Part shown: piece after piece, positions 12,760 through 25,720 of the stretch
Layout of the letters: each line of letters begins with the position of its first letter
Numbering within the stretch: position 1 is the first letter of the stretch
Assembly (NCBI GenBank): GCA_021442155.1
Contig: CM038215.1
Span: forward strand, 214,080,982 to 214,144,981
Length of the DNA: 64,000 nt
Reading direction: 5' to 3'
DNA from: Cymbidium sinense
Taxonomy: Eukaryota > Streptophyta > Magnoliopsida > Asparagales > Orchidaceae
Made by a program: the position numbers and the translations under genes
The notes under the pieces: generated by a model
Seen by the model: the letters and a program-made list of their open reading frames with translations, nothing else
What the model was told of the DNA's origin: nothing
Database searches by the model: none

Positions 12760-13560
12760 CGGCTCTTTCACACCTTTTATGGCCTTGTTGAGTGAGAGCC
12801 GCCCATATTTGGGCTTGTTGAGTTCGACCTTTAGAACCTACTGAAGTCTCTTTAAGCGTAGTGGGTTGGTGGTTTTGTCATCGAGGAATGGGGCTCTTTC
12901 ACTGGCCTTTTCTCATTTTTTTGAGTGAGGAGAGCGCACAACTCCCATTTGTGGGCTTGTTGAGTTTGACCTTTAGAACCCATCCTGTCCTAGACTGTAG
13001 AGGTTGATGTTTCTCCAACTTAATTGATTGAAGCTTCCAAAATCGGGAGTTCTTCTGACTTGATCTCCAATTTGGCAAAAGAGATAAATTTGACATTTAG
13101 GTTATATCTTTTCATGCATAGAAATAGATTCTTTTGTTCTGCAAGACTTAACTTAACAATAATAATTATGGATATATCGGATTTGATAAAGCTCGATGTC
13201 AACGAATAAGAATATATTTGAGGATCTCTTTATGGCATGATGTCAACTCAAATAAACTTAATATAACTAAAAATGCCCTATCTGTGGGGAATTCTAAAGT
13301 ACATTTAGAGAATTTTCAAGATGAAAATATACAAATACATCAATATTTGAATTGATATACTTAAAGGAGATTTTAACATACAACATTGATTTCATCTAGA
13401 TATAAAATCTAAAAATGCTATGTAATAGGAAATTTTCAAAAAGTTCTTCATCTGAGTATGTTTATTTAGGATCTATGAAGCACGATGTCAACCTAAATAG
13501 ATAAAAAAAATGCCCCTGTGGGATTTCTATTGTACCTAGAATGTATTTCATCAAGTATAA
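12760..13560. repeat. Tandem repeats in the 3' untranslated part of the large element
   Basis: A unit of roughly 160 bp containing GGGCTTGTTGAGTT-GACCTTTAGAACC occurs twice (12,800-12,840 and 12,950-12,985). A second unit of about 270 bp, with CACGATGTCAAC..AATAGAT...AAATGCCC.TGTGGG, occurs at 13,235 and 13,480. They lie between integrase and the 3' LTR, a region known to be repeat-prone in Tat elements. Confidence 0.55.
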
Positions 13561-13567
13561 TACTTTT

Positions 13568-14470
13568 TCAAGTATCAACCATTAATTGGTGCATTGGTCT
13601 TTCACCCTTTAGGTCGATGAGTTGGTATGCCCTCCTTGGTATACTTTTTAATGACAAAAGGCCTTCCCAAGGCTCAAATTTGCCACCAAATTTTTGATTA
13701 GAATAATTGGTCTTCTCAACACGTGACCAATTCCCTTTTGGAATGTTCGAGGTCACCGTATGGTCAAAAGCCCGACATCTTCGACTCTAGATTTTGATGA
13801 GCTTGTAATCTAACTTCATCAAAGTTCCTCCATTCGAGCATTTTGATCTTCAATTAGATTGTATTGCTACTCAAGTGAAGGCAACTCAACTTCAAGCGAA
13901 AGAACCGCCGCCCAAATACCAATGAATAGCTTTAGTTTGCTTGTAGGTAGTTGATACACCCATAGAGCCTCTAGCTTGGTATTCATTCTTATTTTTAGTG
14001 AGAATCTTCTTGAGCTTTGACTAATGTCTTGTTGAAGGCCTCACAAACCATTTGCTCTTGGATTATATAGAAGAGTCAATCAATTTTGTGTCGATCGATG
14101 AATCTATAAATCTTGCACTTTTGAAAGTTGTGCCATTATCAAAATTATTCTACGTGACTCCAAATCTATATTATGGTGAAGAAGTTAATCACCGATCCAG
14201 AACTTCTTTAAATGGGAGCCTCACCACTTAGAGAAATAATCGCTAGATGATGAATGTCCAATGACGGTGGATCAATTGGTCCAATTACATTGCCCCAACA
14301 TTCAAAATGGCGTGATGCTATTATTGGGTGTAATGGATTTGGAGGTTGATGGATGAGATTCCCATGTACTTGACACTCATGACACTTCTTAGCATGATTA
14401 ATAGTCTCACCATAGATGGCCAATAACCCATCCTTTGATCTTTACGCCATCTTGGGACCGATGATGCACC
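13568..14470 (-). pseudogene. Integrase remnant of the large Ty3/gypsy element
   Basis: Minus-strand translation at 14,423-14,208 reads HAKKCHECQVHGN then HPIIASRHFECWGNVIGPID, matching the C-C part of the integrase zinc domain and the start of its catalytic core in Tat-type elements. Further down (14,200-14,030) the fragments NNFDNGTTF and KSKWFVRPSTRH correspond to the TDNG..F and N-G-AEA.NKT parts of the core. At 13,756-13,568 FEPWEGLLSLKSIPRRAYQLIDLKG matches the C-terminal strand region (WEGPY-V....AY.L.D..G). Frameshifts and stops separate the blocks, so no functional enzyme is possible. Integrase would join the cDNA to host DNA. Confidence 0.8.
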
Positions 14471-15029
14471 ACAAAGTCCTTCATGAACTTCAACCATCAC
14501 TTTGCTAGCTTCATCTACATCGCATCATAGCCACATTTGTTCAAAGGATCTAATATAAAGTATTGTTGATGAAAGCATAATAGCATTCTCTTCTCGATTT
14601 GAGTCGTGATTTATTATTTGGTAATTTTCCTTCTTTAAAGTAGTTGATGAAGGCTTGCTCCAATCATGTGACTCTTCTACAACAAAGGCTTCACCGCGAG
14701 GCAATGTCATTCTTAGCTCTTCTTGGTATAACTTTGTTGATTTTGGGGAGTATGAGGAGCAACAAGTCACGTCGATTTAACCCCTCTACCATGGATTGAT
14801 ATTTTATTGCTGAACTGCCGAGTAAATATGCGCATCATGACATAATCACCATTCATACTTGTTTCTAGCTAATTTCAAGCAATACTATATTTTCGAGAGA
14901 GACTGGAAGAGATAATATTTGCATTCTGCTTCATAAGCTCAAGAACTCGATAAAAAGCTAACCTGCTTATTGTTTTATATAGATGCCAAGTACTTGATTT
15001 ATAATAAGCTGAGAATCACTAAAAATATA
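14471..15029 (-). other. Spacer between RNase H and integrase remnants
   Basis: An 81-residue minus-strand frame at 14,525-14,770 lies in the linker that normally separates RNase H from integrase. No conserved block is recognised in it. It is part of the decayed polyprotein region, not a separate gene. Confidence 0.5.
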
Positions 15030-15745
15030 CAGGTTTTAAATGCCTATGAAAATAGCTTCTTCCAAACCTGCCACTAATGCTTCATATTCAACTTCATTAT
15101 TAGTTCTTAGCTCGATTAATCCATATGATCGTCTCATTATCCCTCCTTCTGGTGTTATGAAGATGATACCGATTCCTGCTCTTGCTCTTGGGAAATTTAG
15201 ATGTTGGACTTGTTTGATCGATGAGGCTCCATCAAAGTACATTTCTCAAATTTATAATTTTTCTCTTCATGAATGAGCATAATTTGCTCATCGAAAATCA
15301 TCATTAAGAGAAGAGTCCGTGGATGAGATGTGTAGCTAGAAAATGCTAAGACTTGTCCTTCACTGAAACACAATGTGATATCAAATTACAAAGCAATACC
15401 GCCATCTTGCTGTTGTCCAATCTCTTGTCATCAAGTATTGATCCTTGAGATGAGGGTAATCTTGAGATAACATATAATGATGCTTTTTGGACTACAAAGA
15501 TCAATGCTAAAATGCTTCTATCTGAGAGTATCTCATTTCGCTCCTATTAATCTTCGACGATATAATAAAGAGCATTCTTTTGCTTTCTTCATTATGTTAT
15601 GCCAATAATGCTCCAAGGACTCTTCTAACGTGTATAATGAGAGGCTTCCTGTGAATAGCAGCCAGATTGGTGGATTTAACAAGTAGATTTTAATGCTATT
15701 GCTTCTTAACACTCTTGTCCCACTTGAATGGAGCATCCTTCTTCA
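15030..15745 (-). pseudogene. RNase H remnant of the large Ty3/gypsy element
   Basis: The open minus-strand frame at 15,242-15,036 reads MYFDGASSIK, then AGIGIIFITPEGG, then TNNEVEYEALVAGLEEAI. This matches the RNase H start (.FDGA.....AG.G......G) with its first catalytic Asp and the NN.AEYEAL helix with the catalytic Glu. The connection region at 15,736-15,533 retains LNPPIWLL and SLSLYTLEESLEHY in shifted frames. The enzyme would degrade RNA in the RNA-DNA hybrid. Stops and frameshifts make it non-functional. Confidence 0.85.
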
Positions 15746-15786
15746 TTAACCTTGCAAATTGACAAGATCCGATAGATTTGATATAA

Positions 15787-16620
15787 TCAATGAATGCAAG
15801 TTATCCTTGTAAAGAATGAAGTCGAAACTCGGTGGAGGCATCTCCATAATTGCCTTGATTTTAGCAGATCAATTTCAATACCTCGACGCATACAATGTAC
15901 CCAGAATTTTCTAGGATACCCCAATGCATATTTTAGAGGATTCATCTTGAGATCATATTTTCTCTCCAAGACAATTCTCAAGTCTTGAAGTGATTTTTTA
16001 TAGTTTAAGCTCTTCACCACCATCGTCAACATAACATTCCACCTTTTGATGAATCTCATCAAAAAATATGCATCATGGCTCTTGGTATGTAGCTCAAAGA
16101 TTTTTCAAGCCAAAGGGCATGTAGTAGCAATATATGCCAATAGTTCTAACGATGTATATTTTTTCATCTTTAGCCATTTTGATTTGGTTGTATCCGATGA
16201 TCCATCCATAATAATGAGAACATGTCATAGTTGGAAGTGTTGTCCACCAATAGTTCTCGATATTGGAAGCAAAAGTCATCTTTTGGGCAAGCCTTATTTA
16301 GGTCCCTAAGTATTTGGCCATTCTTCTTTCTAACTGGGATAATGTTGGCTATCCAATCTATACTTCTCCTCTGATGAAGCCTATTTGATCGCTTTATTTA
16401 CAATTACCTGTTCTTCAATCTCTAATCTCATTCGTCTAGGAGCTTGTTTAACAGGCGTTGCATCTAGTTTAATAGCTAGTTTTTGAACTTCTACATCAGG
16501 GGACAAGCCCAGCATTTCAAAATATGTCCAGGCAAAGCAATCCTTGAATTCACAAAGTAGCATTTTTAGCTCTTCAACTTTCTCATCAGAAGGGGCACCA
16601 CGAAAGTTGGATGGGATCAT
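15787..16620 (-). pseudogene. Reverse transcriptase remnant of the large Ty3/gypsy element
   Basis: Blocks in order on the minus strand: FKDCFAWTYFEMLGLSPDV and KQAPRRMRLEI (16,620-16,381), GYNQIKMA..DEK and YCYYMPFGLKN (16,279-16,094), and the catalytic YVDD, encoded at 16,033-16,022. After that come VVKS and LERKYDLKMNPLKYALGYPRKF (15,990-15,870), matching the thumb block KYNLKLNP.KC.FGV..GKFLG. All standard Ty3/gypsy RT blocks are present, and the active-site aspartates are kept. Frameshifts split the frame, one immediately after the PFGLKN block. Confidence 0.9.
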
Positions 16621-17500
16621 CCTCCTAGGTTGACTTCTTTAAGTTCATCCATAGTAGCTATTTGTCCACCATCTTCAAGTTCTTGTGGGCTTGGCTTCTA
16701 CTTCTTCATCATTTTAAGAAGAATTTCATGAAATCATCTTCTTCATCACTATGAGTCTCGATCTTAGCTATTATATTATAATAGCTTTTGATGAGATTTG
16801 ATGAACCCCACCTTTAGTGATAAACTTATCACTTCTCAGATGCTTGAGGACTTCTTGACTCCACATATTTGTTAAAGATTTGAGTCCTATATTTAGTAGT
16901 TCCAATATGAACCAAGCTTATGCATCATTCTTCACAATTTCTATGGATAGTATATTGGTATTCTTCACTATCTCATAAGAACTTTCATGTTGAATAGTTC
17001 AAAATCTTGAGAGACTCTTTAGATTTGAAATAGAGTTCTGCTCGCCACTCTCACTCAATGGACATAGAATGTTATCAATTCTTCAATATTATGAACCTCT
17101 AGTGGATTGATTTCTTTGAAGCAATGGGTATAATTTTGAGTGAGTCATCCGACTCTACCCAAGTGAGCTATCCTCCTGATGCCCATCTGAACTCTATTTC
17201 ATAAGTAGATTCAAAATCAATTAAATTATTATTTCATACTTTTCTTGAAAGCTTATAAGTTTAGGTTTGACATATATTCTTCTTCTTCGTGTCACTTCCC
17301 AAATGAGGAACCGATTTTTTGACTTAGGTGCAAGTGCTTTAGGAGAGTCCTTCTTTCTTCTTCTCTTCTTTTCACTTTGTGAAATTGCTTTTAGTTCTGT
17401 GGATGCTACCACTTCAAGAGGCTCTATTAGCTTAGGCTCTTGAGGATAAAATATTTTGCATCTTCATAGATCTTTGCTTCATTGAATAATGGATAGGTTA
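16621..17500 (-). other. Linker region between protease and RT of the large element
   Basis: Decayed minus-strand coding DNA without a clear conserved domain. A lysine/arginine-rich 63-residue frame (17,412-17,221) falls just after the protease remnant and is probably linker sequence. Confidence 0.45.
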
Positions 17501-17539
17501 AGAATTCAATTCTTCTCCATCTTCGAGATCATACATTGC

Positions 17540-17900
17540 ATGTATGGGACCATGCCATACTCCAGCCCCAAGAGAGCTCTAAATGATGTATCATCGATTA
17601 CATGAAACTTGGCTTCGTATATAAATCCGAACTTGAGCGGAGAATAAAAGAACCCGAGTTTTTCCCTTTTCATTGAATCCATGAACCATCAATTTATCTC
17701 TCCAAGATGTTGGATAAGTGATAATCCTCTCAATACCTTTAGACTCATAAGAGGAAGAACTGATCTAGATCAATCAATATTCAGCTAATCGAGATGTCAT
17801 CACTCTCTATAGTAACATAAAGAGGACGGTTGTGATCTACCATTCTCAACATAATATCTTCTTCAAAAAATGTGATTACAGAGAAATCTTGAGTTTGCAA
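17540..17900 (-). pseudogene. Aspartic protease remnant of the large Ty3/gypsy element
   Basis: In three minus-strand frames one can read RMVDHNRPLYVTIES (about 17,850-17,810), then the ILID motif of the active site region, then EAKFHVIDDTSFRALLG (about 17,615-17,566). These are hallmarks of Tat-lineage protease, where DHNRPLYV and FHVID..TSFRALLG bracket the D-(S/P)-G site. The third active-site position appears altered and the frame is broken. The protease would cut the Gag-Pol polyprotein. Confidence 0.7.
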
Positions 17901-19399
17901 TGCTGCCATGCATTTTAGCAAAGTAAGCTTCATAACTCCGATCTTTGAATTTGTATCAAAGTTTCTGAGGTCTTTGACATCAAGAGAGCCTCATACACTG
18001 CCAGGATCTTTCTGTGATAATATTATAATCTATCTTCTCACTTGATTTAAGCTTTTCCTAGGATTTTGAATGATATCTTCATTAAATTTATTTGCCTTTA
18101 TCTTTATTTGCATTTCCTTCTTTGATGAAGGTGGTAAGACTTTACCACTTCTCAACCGAACTTATCTCTCGATTCTTCAAGAGGTAGTTTCTTCAAATTT
18201 TCTTCTCGGAAGATTGGCCAAAAGGGTGGACTCATTTTTCCGCTCATACGCGATGATATCGATGAGTCTGACTCTTCTCCGTCAGGAAAACATATATCTT
18301 CATCTGAATTATTATTATCTTATTGAGTCATTAAACAAAATTCATACATTAGTTCCTTAGGCTCTTCTTGCTTTCCTGATAAAAAATTTTGATGTTGTCG
18401 AAGTTACTACCCCTTCGAGTAACCGATGTTGAAGAATATCTCACATCATGATGATTCATGTGTCTCTCGGACAAGATTCACCATTATCTTCTTCATCTGA
18501 TTCAACAATAAGTTTAGGCATGAAGTCTGCTTAAATGGTCTTGCCGTGATCCTCTAGATTATTAATGATCTTTTGAGTTGTAGTTCTCTTGATCTTCTTT
18601 TCTTAGCCTTCTTTGATTTATGAGGCGCATTTAGTAGACTGCTTCTTGATGTGAAGTAGCCTTATAGAAGCCCAAAATACTTGTTTAAGCATCTCTTAAG
18701 TCCAATATAAAGTGGTGATTTCCACTTAACACTGGGGACGTCTTGCTTCGATTTTCATGCTCTTTTGGAGACTACTTTGTTCTTCTATGAACGATTTCTC
18801 CTTTGTTTATCTTTCGGATGTTACGAAGAGGACATAATCATCCTTATAGACTCTCTTTTAGAGCTGATTAGAACACTATCAGATAGTGTAAATTCACCTC
18901 ACAAATACTTCCTTTCTAGCCAATCCTTAAAGACATAACAGTCTTCGATAGCGTGACTAATCATTCGATGATAGATAATTTGATTACTTGACTTGATCGC
19001 TTCTTCGAGCCTTTTGATTTCTAATAGACCGCTTTGACCGACAAAAATAATTTAGCCACATTATCCCTTCTAAAGGAATATTCTTTGTTCATCTTTTTTT
19101 CCTTAAGAGATGGCCATTCGCTCATCATCTCTTGTTACTTGTTTTGGATGCTCCCACCACTTGGAAAAGTCGAGGTTTGTCATTCCTCCTAATACTTTTT
19201 GTGGATTAGAATAATGTGTTTTTTTACCCTTATCATCATTGTACATGCTTTTCTTTATCCATATTGTATATCACCCATTTTACCATTTGAGCTATAGAAG
19301 TATGAGTTTCATTTCTTCTTGAGTCCGGTTTATTTTCTTTTTGCTTTATCTGCATAGACTTAGGCTTATGATTCAAATTTTTCAAATTTAGCAACCCTA

Positions 19400-19800
19400 T
19401 CGAGCAAGTCCTAGAATGTTGTAATCGACATCATGCATGGAAATGGTGTCATTTTATCATCCATATTGCCCATTAGCAATTGGATTGCATGTTCTTCTTC
19501 TAATTATTGCTATCATTTCATACTTAGGTTGCATCAACGACTTATGAATTTTGTCACTGACTCATCTTTCCTCCTTTCGCAATATTGATTTTCTATTGTA
19601 CGGACCTCTTCATAATATAGTCTTTAATTCAAGAAATTTTAATCAATCATTTGATAATTTTGCCCATTCAAAGTCGAGGTCAAGCTATACAAATTGATAA
19701 AATAATGCATCGTTCCCTCCTATGTTACAACAAGTAGCCTTAAATTGGGCCAGATGTTGCTTTGGATTACTAATCACGATGAAAGTATTAAATTTTAGCA
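19400..19800 (-). pseudogene. gag remnant of the large Ty3/gypsy element
   Basis: From 19,768 downward the minus strand reads NPKQHLAQFKATCCNIGGND, then ALFYQFV, stop, LDLDFEWAKL, and, after a frameshift, FLEL and a VTKFI-type helix. This matches the Retrotrans_gag capsid domain of plant Ty3/gypsy elements (NPKQH...F...CNNAG.......QFV.SL...A..WY..L). Stops and frameshifts interrupt it. The frame's start and the nucleocapsid part (about 18,400-19,400) could not be resolved. Confidence 0.75.
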
Positions 19801-20849
19801 TTGAGTAACCTTTTGAGTATGGCACTTGATCATATTCATTGGGGACTTACTCACCTTTTTTCACCGCTTTGAGGCTATGACCGCTTTATCTTTTCATTGA
19901 TTATCATTTCTAGAGCAAATTCTAGTTCTGTGCTAGCTGATTTTGAATTATCTTGGGAGATAGTAGGTTAACTTTCTCTCGCTTCATGCATATACCGTAG
20001 AGTTTGAGGTACCATGGTTGGTGGTATAGAAGTTGTATGATTAGCTTGATTAGGACAAAATAGGTGTTGCACTTATATGATATTCTTCTAACATCTCCAT
20101 CATGATGTTCATTTGTACCATCATATCATTCATTTTGGTACCAAGTCAGTAATCTTCTTATCTTTGACCTCCATTTGACGCATTTCTCTTGCTCTTAGCT
20201 AGTGTCATGGCGTCAATCAGACAAGCTCTTCCTTTCTTCTATTTCTTGTTGTCGCTCTACTTACTCATTTTCGGGGAAGAACTTGACTCTCTTCCTTGTG
20301 CATTTGTAGAGACAAGATTGGGATTGTAATGACACGATTATAAAAGCGTGTCGATCATTTTCTAGTTCAACCATATATGCCTTCACACCCATGATTTCTT
20401 TCTCTCATCTAGTCTTCTTCTTCATCTTCAAAGAAAAGATTGAAGATCCATTCTCTATTTGTTTATGAAGACTCTTCTTCATAAGCATCAAATTCGTGTT
20501 CATTCTCAATTTTGATGGTGTCGGAGTTCATCTATATCTCTCCATATAGACGACTTCTATTTTCCATAGAATCTTCTTCATTATTTTCTTCCCGCAAATT
20601 TCTCGAACATTTCCGGGATCTGGTTCAATGTGGGAACACCACTTCTTCTATTAAAGGACCACCATCAACGCCAACCTTCTCTTGTAGGGTGAAATTGATC
20701 ATGATGGGATCCCCAGAGGATTCTCCGTGGTGTCGATCATCATATCTTTCATCATTGATATCCCTTTGTTTTGGGTATCCACTCGAGTTAATTTTGAGGA
20801 TATAAGTATATGTATCGATGTCACACCTCTTCTATTACTCAAAGTTTCA

Positions 20850-22360
20850 GTCCTTGGCCTCCATATATTTGCTTACCCTTTCACCTAACCTTCAGAAGGA
20901 TTCTTGGACACGGTCCAAGTGTCATGCCCGATGCTCACCATGCGCTGCATCGACGCTAGTTACCAAGAGATGTCAACTTTCTTGGTGGAGCTATTTTCCA
21001 TCACCACAAGCCTCAAATCTTCTTTCATTAGGCCTTTATTCTTCTACTTTGAGAACTTTATATATCCCCATAGGTTTCGTGCTATCTCCTCGGTGGAGCT
21101 TGACGTGGTTGGTTCTTCCAGAAAGACTACTTTATTTTTCCAGCATAGCTATTCCTCTTTACCCACTTAAGGTTGTCCAAAGTTGTTGCGGGTAGGAATA
21201 CTCACTTTCGGTGGCAGTATTGTTTGTTCTCTAGGTCGTTCAAAGGGGATCTACCGAACCCTCAGCTCAGTGTTTCTCCTTCTTCTCTGTCTTCTGGTTA
21301 ATTTTCTCCCTGATGAGGAAGCTTCATTATCATGCTTTCTAGGTACAAAAGGTTCAATTAGCGCAGCAGCTATATCATAAGGAATTAAAGACACAGTTTT
21401 CCCACTGATGATTCTTTTCATCGTGGGACTTGAATTAGTAGACATCTTACCAGGGTTGTAGGAGGAGGTCTCTATGATGAGAAACTCTAGCCTCCCTAAT
21501 GATAGGACTTTGATATTTTATTTTTAAATCATTTCTTAGTAACTTTGACATGCACTGAATACTTCAAGACCTTGAGTTTCCTCAAATAGAACGAATTATC
21601 TGGGGGTATTTTGAGACCAAATAGAGATGTTCCGCTTTATCCATCTTAGGTTGTCAAATATGGGTAACACTCTCTAGCTGGTGGTTGTATAATTATACTA
21701 ATAATGTGATGTAGTTCAATATTTCTCTTTCCCCACGCCTCTGGTTAACTTGTTTAGATGAAGAAGCTTGTCATTCTTCAGTGCCTCCATATTTGTTTTT
21801 TTCTTTTTTGGGACCTTCCATACATTTTCAATGCTATTCAAGTGTCACAGATGCTCACAAATAGAATTGCTTGTAAAATAACGACTACCAGATAGTTTTT
21901 GTAGTAGCATTTTGGCTTCTTTGATAATTGACATTTGATACCTATTCTTCATAAGACATTTTTTTCTTAACAACCTTCAGAACTCTATGTGCTTGAGTAA
22001 ATAGAGTTTCATGTTGTTTCTTCATAAAGGTTGAAGACTGACTACTATTGAGCCCAAAAACACCTCTTAACATCACTAGTAGAGCTATTCCTTTTCACCC
22101 ATCTCAAAATTTTCAAATTTATTATGGGATAGAAATACTCGCTTTTGGTTGTAAGGTTGATTATATGACTTGTGATTCAGACAGCAACTAATGAGCTCGC
22201 AGTTTAGTGTTTCTTCTCCTTTTCCCTCTACTTAATTTTCCTCCATAAGAGGATGCTTCAACAATATACCTTCTTAGTGCGAAAGGTTCAACTGGCAAAG
22301 TGGTCACATTCACAGGCATGATTGAAACTTTCTGCCAGTGATGGCTCTTTTCATGATCGG
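20850..22360 (-). repeat. Degenerate repeats in the 5' leader, about 450-490 bp units x 3
   Basis: Related blocks recur at about 21,145, 21,620 and 22,085. Each has ATTCCTCTTTACCCA, then a GTTGTC-AAA block, then a GTTTCTC-CTTC-CTCTGGTTAA block, then GATGAGGAAGCTTCA and, in two units, AAAGGTTCAA. Several overlapping frames on both strands (for example 21,445-21,251, minus) are traces of a repeated module. They lie between the primer-binding site and gag, either as a long leader or as extra coding sequence upstream of gag, as known in Ogre. I cannot tell which. Confidence 0.5.
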
Positions 22361-22787
22361 TACTTCAAAATGACCCAATCTTTCAAATACAGAGGCTTTC
22401 TTTTGACTAACCTCGGTAGTAGTAATGGTCATTTTGGTTGTCCTCCTTCATTGCATAAGTTGGTGTGTACAATATGCAGATACTTCAGGTGGAGGATTAT
22501 TTGCAACAGCAATGGTTGGGAAGTCTACACTACCAAATTGACTAGTAGCTCCAACATCCTCAGTATTGATTATAGTATTAGCCAGATGGATATTGGCTCC
22601 GCAACCTAGCTACATCATAAATGGTGTTCTGAAGATCCCTTGATATACAAAACAAACTGATTAGTCATAAGAATATGATTGATTTAAATTTAATTTCATT
22701 GATAATTGATTTTAAATATCAATTTTATCATGCTCCATTGCTACAATAGCTTAAATTCGACTAGCCAAAGATGGAAAGAGAATTCAT

Positions 22788-22805
22788 TCCCCAGTGAAGT
22801 CACCA
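22788..22805 (-). other. Primer-binding site
   Basis: In the element's orientation the sequence after the LTR end (CCACA) is GATTTC, then TGGTGACTTCACTGGGGA. It begins with TGG, complementary to the CCA tail of a tRNA, and lies 6 bases from the LTR. Tat/Ogre elements commonly use a tRNA-Arg-type primer site with TGGCGAC...GCTGGGGA. The present sequence looks like that site with C-to-T changes. Confidence 0.75.
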
Positions 22806-24611
22806 GAAATCTGTGGACTCCGAAAATTCACCACCGACCTCTCGATAATATTTTTGATATTGAATTGAAGAGAGTGTGATTTGAAGTGTCGGTAATTTTG
22901 GCGATGGAATAGTAGATAAGACACTACCGAGATTTCATCCTCATTTGGTGAGAACTTTAGACTGATTCTGTGTTTCCTATAGCACAAGCCCCTATAAAAT
23001 TACCCTCCCAATAAGTGAGAGAACTTTTGATTAAAGCTAGTCATTAGACGCTTAATGCAAAAGTATAGTGAGAGTTTTAGAATTTAAGATTCATGAAATT
23101 TATCATTTCAGTTAAACCGAATGGTTGGGGGAATGATAACATGCCCGATCTAGATCCCATGGTTCCGTATTCCCTCCTCTACTTAGTTGAGGAGGTAGTA
23201 ACCTAACCTGACCGAAGGATCCTCATCAATAATACATGGGTTACGGCCCAAGAAATTCTTATAGACGGTGGTGTTTGTAAGACAATCTTTCTACCTTAAT
23301 GATAGGGTTGTATCTTATCAAGTATACCCTATGATTCAAAACTCGAGGCGAGCCATCGGGAGCATATTCATATAATGGAGTCGACCGCCAAACCACTGAT
23401 CGGAGGACTCGTAATCGCTTCATCTAGGAGCCTATGGCCAACCATGCAGAGGACATGCCACGCCCTTACCGGCAAGAGATTGATTGAGAGAATATAGAAC
23501 ACTTAATTTGACATCTTTGTGAGCTAGAGTTTTCTTAATTTTCACCGACAAACAAATATGGAAGGTGAATGGATTGAGTTTGATTTAAGCTTTTAATGAT
23601 AGAATTTTATTTAAGCGTGATTGCTACTTAAAATTTATTAATTAGAATATGTTTAAGAGCTTTAGATCATACTCTGTTTAGTATCAGAGGATTAGATCTA
23701 TGTCACTACGTAATCAATTTCTTAGATATTTCGATTTGAACCTCTTATTATGTAGTTTTATGTTTTGTTAACCCTGACCCAGCCCTAAGATTAAACGGAA
23801 GGAACCCTCACAAAGATCCTCGACACTTGAATTTAAAGATTCATAAGTCGGGGCCCATGGGTGTATAGTAATTTTAGGTAATTTTATGTTTGAATTATGA
23901 GATTGATTTTTTATTTTTTTATTATAACTTGATAACCTTTTCATTAAAATTTGCACTTGAAATCTCTATGTCTGAGCACATGTAGGTATGTATAGTTTAT
24001 CTAATTTTATCTAATTAATGAAATTATTGATCTTGAAAATCATAATTAAGATGAAATTCTTTAATTTTTGGTTGAAGGAAGCCCTATGATTTTTATAGAT
24101 TTTGATTTAGTATCTCATTCTGTCTGCTTGTACAAATAATTGTAGATCCTGTGGCGAAGTAGGCATTTCGATTTAGATTGTAGTTTAAAGCATTACTTGC
24201 ACTTAGTTTACTTGTTCAATTTTTATAATTCTCCCAATTTGATTATGTTCAATCTACATCACTTTTAATAAGTTATACCGATTTTAGTGTTTATTTCTTT
24301 ATCCTTACTCATGATTATTAGCTAGCATAGTAATCACCTCCATATTCGTATAAGAGTTATTAAACCCAATTTGGATTCATCCCTAGACTGTAAGTTTATT
24401 GCAAGTTTGTTATGAGTTTAGTATTAGTCCTCCCAAATTTTAATTAAAGCTTGTTTAATTTTGAGGAATTTACAAGAAAAAAGAACTCACTCATTACTTC
24501 AATTTAAGCCATAGAGAATCGCTAGTAGAGTTTGTGAGTTTAATATTAGCCTCCCAAATTTTACTTGCATTTATATGTGTGTTCCATTCTTTCCAAAATT
24601 TCCTTTAAATG

Positions 24612-24624
24612 CCCCCCCCCCCCC
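24612..24624. repeat. Poly-C run of 13
   Basis: An isolated run of 13 C in LTR copy B. The aligned position in copy A reads AAAGGCTTATTTC with no such run. It is either a recent slippage expansion or an assembly error. Confidence 0.9.
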
Positions 24625-24734
24625 TATTTCTCTTTGATTTAACATTTATCTTCATATTTATCATATATTCTTTGTTTGACTTAAGTATGTAATTCTCATT
24701 TGAATTTGTTTAAGCCCGAATTTTAGTCTAAATT

Positions 24735-25360
24735 CCTCCATTCCTGTGGGATTGCATCGGTGTTTTGTCTTACTCGACGCCTCTGAGTGAGGTGTCTGCA
24801 ACAACGCAGCCAATTTTTCATCTCATCGCATCCTCTTGAGCACAACGAGGTCTTCAGACCTTAAAGAATACATACAATGCAATATATATTCATTCTCTCT
24901 TTTTTTGTTTGACGCTTTTAGTTTAAAATTAGATACATATTTTCTTACTTAGCGTTCTTAAGTCAGTTCATTTCACTCTCCCCTTTTTTCTAAGTCAAGA
25001 GATTTGACGAATTTTTTACCTCCCACATCTCGTAGGCGATCAAGAGTATTTTGGCTTACTCGATACACCCTCTTGAGCATAACGAGTGGTGTCTTGCGAC
25101 ACCGCAGCCGATTTTTTTATCTCGTCGCATCCTCTTGAGCATGATGAGGCCTTCAAACCTGAAAAAAAGATAAATGCAATATATATTCATTCCTCTTTTT
25201 TTTTTCTAAGAAATTATGAAATTTGACAAAGATTTCATCTAGGGAGCAACATCTAACGAGTGTTACTTACTCGACACCCTCGATCAGAATAGCGGTGTCA
25301 TAAACACCACATGGTTTTATTTCTCGCTCTGAGCACAACAAGGTCTTCAAACCAGAAAGA
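24735..25360. repeat. Tandem repeat in LTR copy B, about 210-290 bp x 3
   Basis: Units starting at about 24,740, 25,030 and 25,240 share GGTGTTTT or GAGTATTTTGGCTTACTCGA, then CTCTTGAGC, AGGTCTTCAAACC and CAATATATATTCATTC. They match the array at 9,560-10,060. Confidence 0.7.
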
Positions 25361-25479
25361 ACACAAGCATGTATATATATTTCCACATTCATGATCACAT
25401 ATTCGACGATTTTTCGGCGCCAATGCTTGAAAGGGAACAAGGTTGGGTATGCAATTTGGAATGCAAGGAAGGAGTCACG

Positions 25480-25720
25480 CCGAACCGAAGAAGAATTCGC
25501 TCTGACGATGTTCTTCCCGGATGTTTAAAATTAATGCTAAAGCGAGGAGCGCGAAAAAATCGAAGAATTCATCTCGACGTTCTTCTTCCATTGCAAAAAA
25601 TGGAAGGGTTACGGAGGCGAAAAATCGAAAGAAGAATTACTGACGATATTTTTCCACGGCAAGTGGACGCAAACGAGTGAGAAAATCGAAAGAAGACTCT
25701 TGACGACGTTTCCGACGGCT
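25480..25720. repeat. Minisatellite in LTR copy B, about 65-75 bp x 4
   Basis: Four units carry (A)AATCGAAAGAAGAATT followed by a CTGACGATGTTCTTCC-like block. They are homologous to the 80-bp array in copy A but shorter per unit. Confidence 0.75.

Noticed and set aside
20512..21195. Plus-strand frames of 88-125 codons
   Set aside because: They are antisense to the leader/gag region of the minus-strand Ty3/gypsy element and lack motifs.
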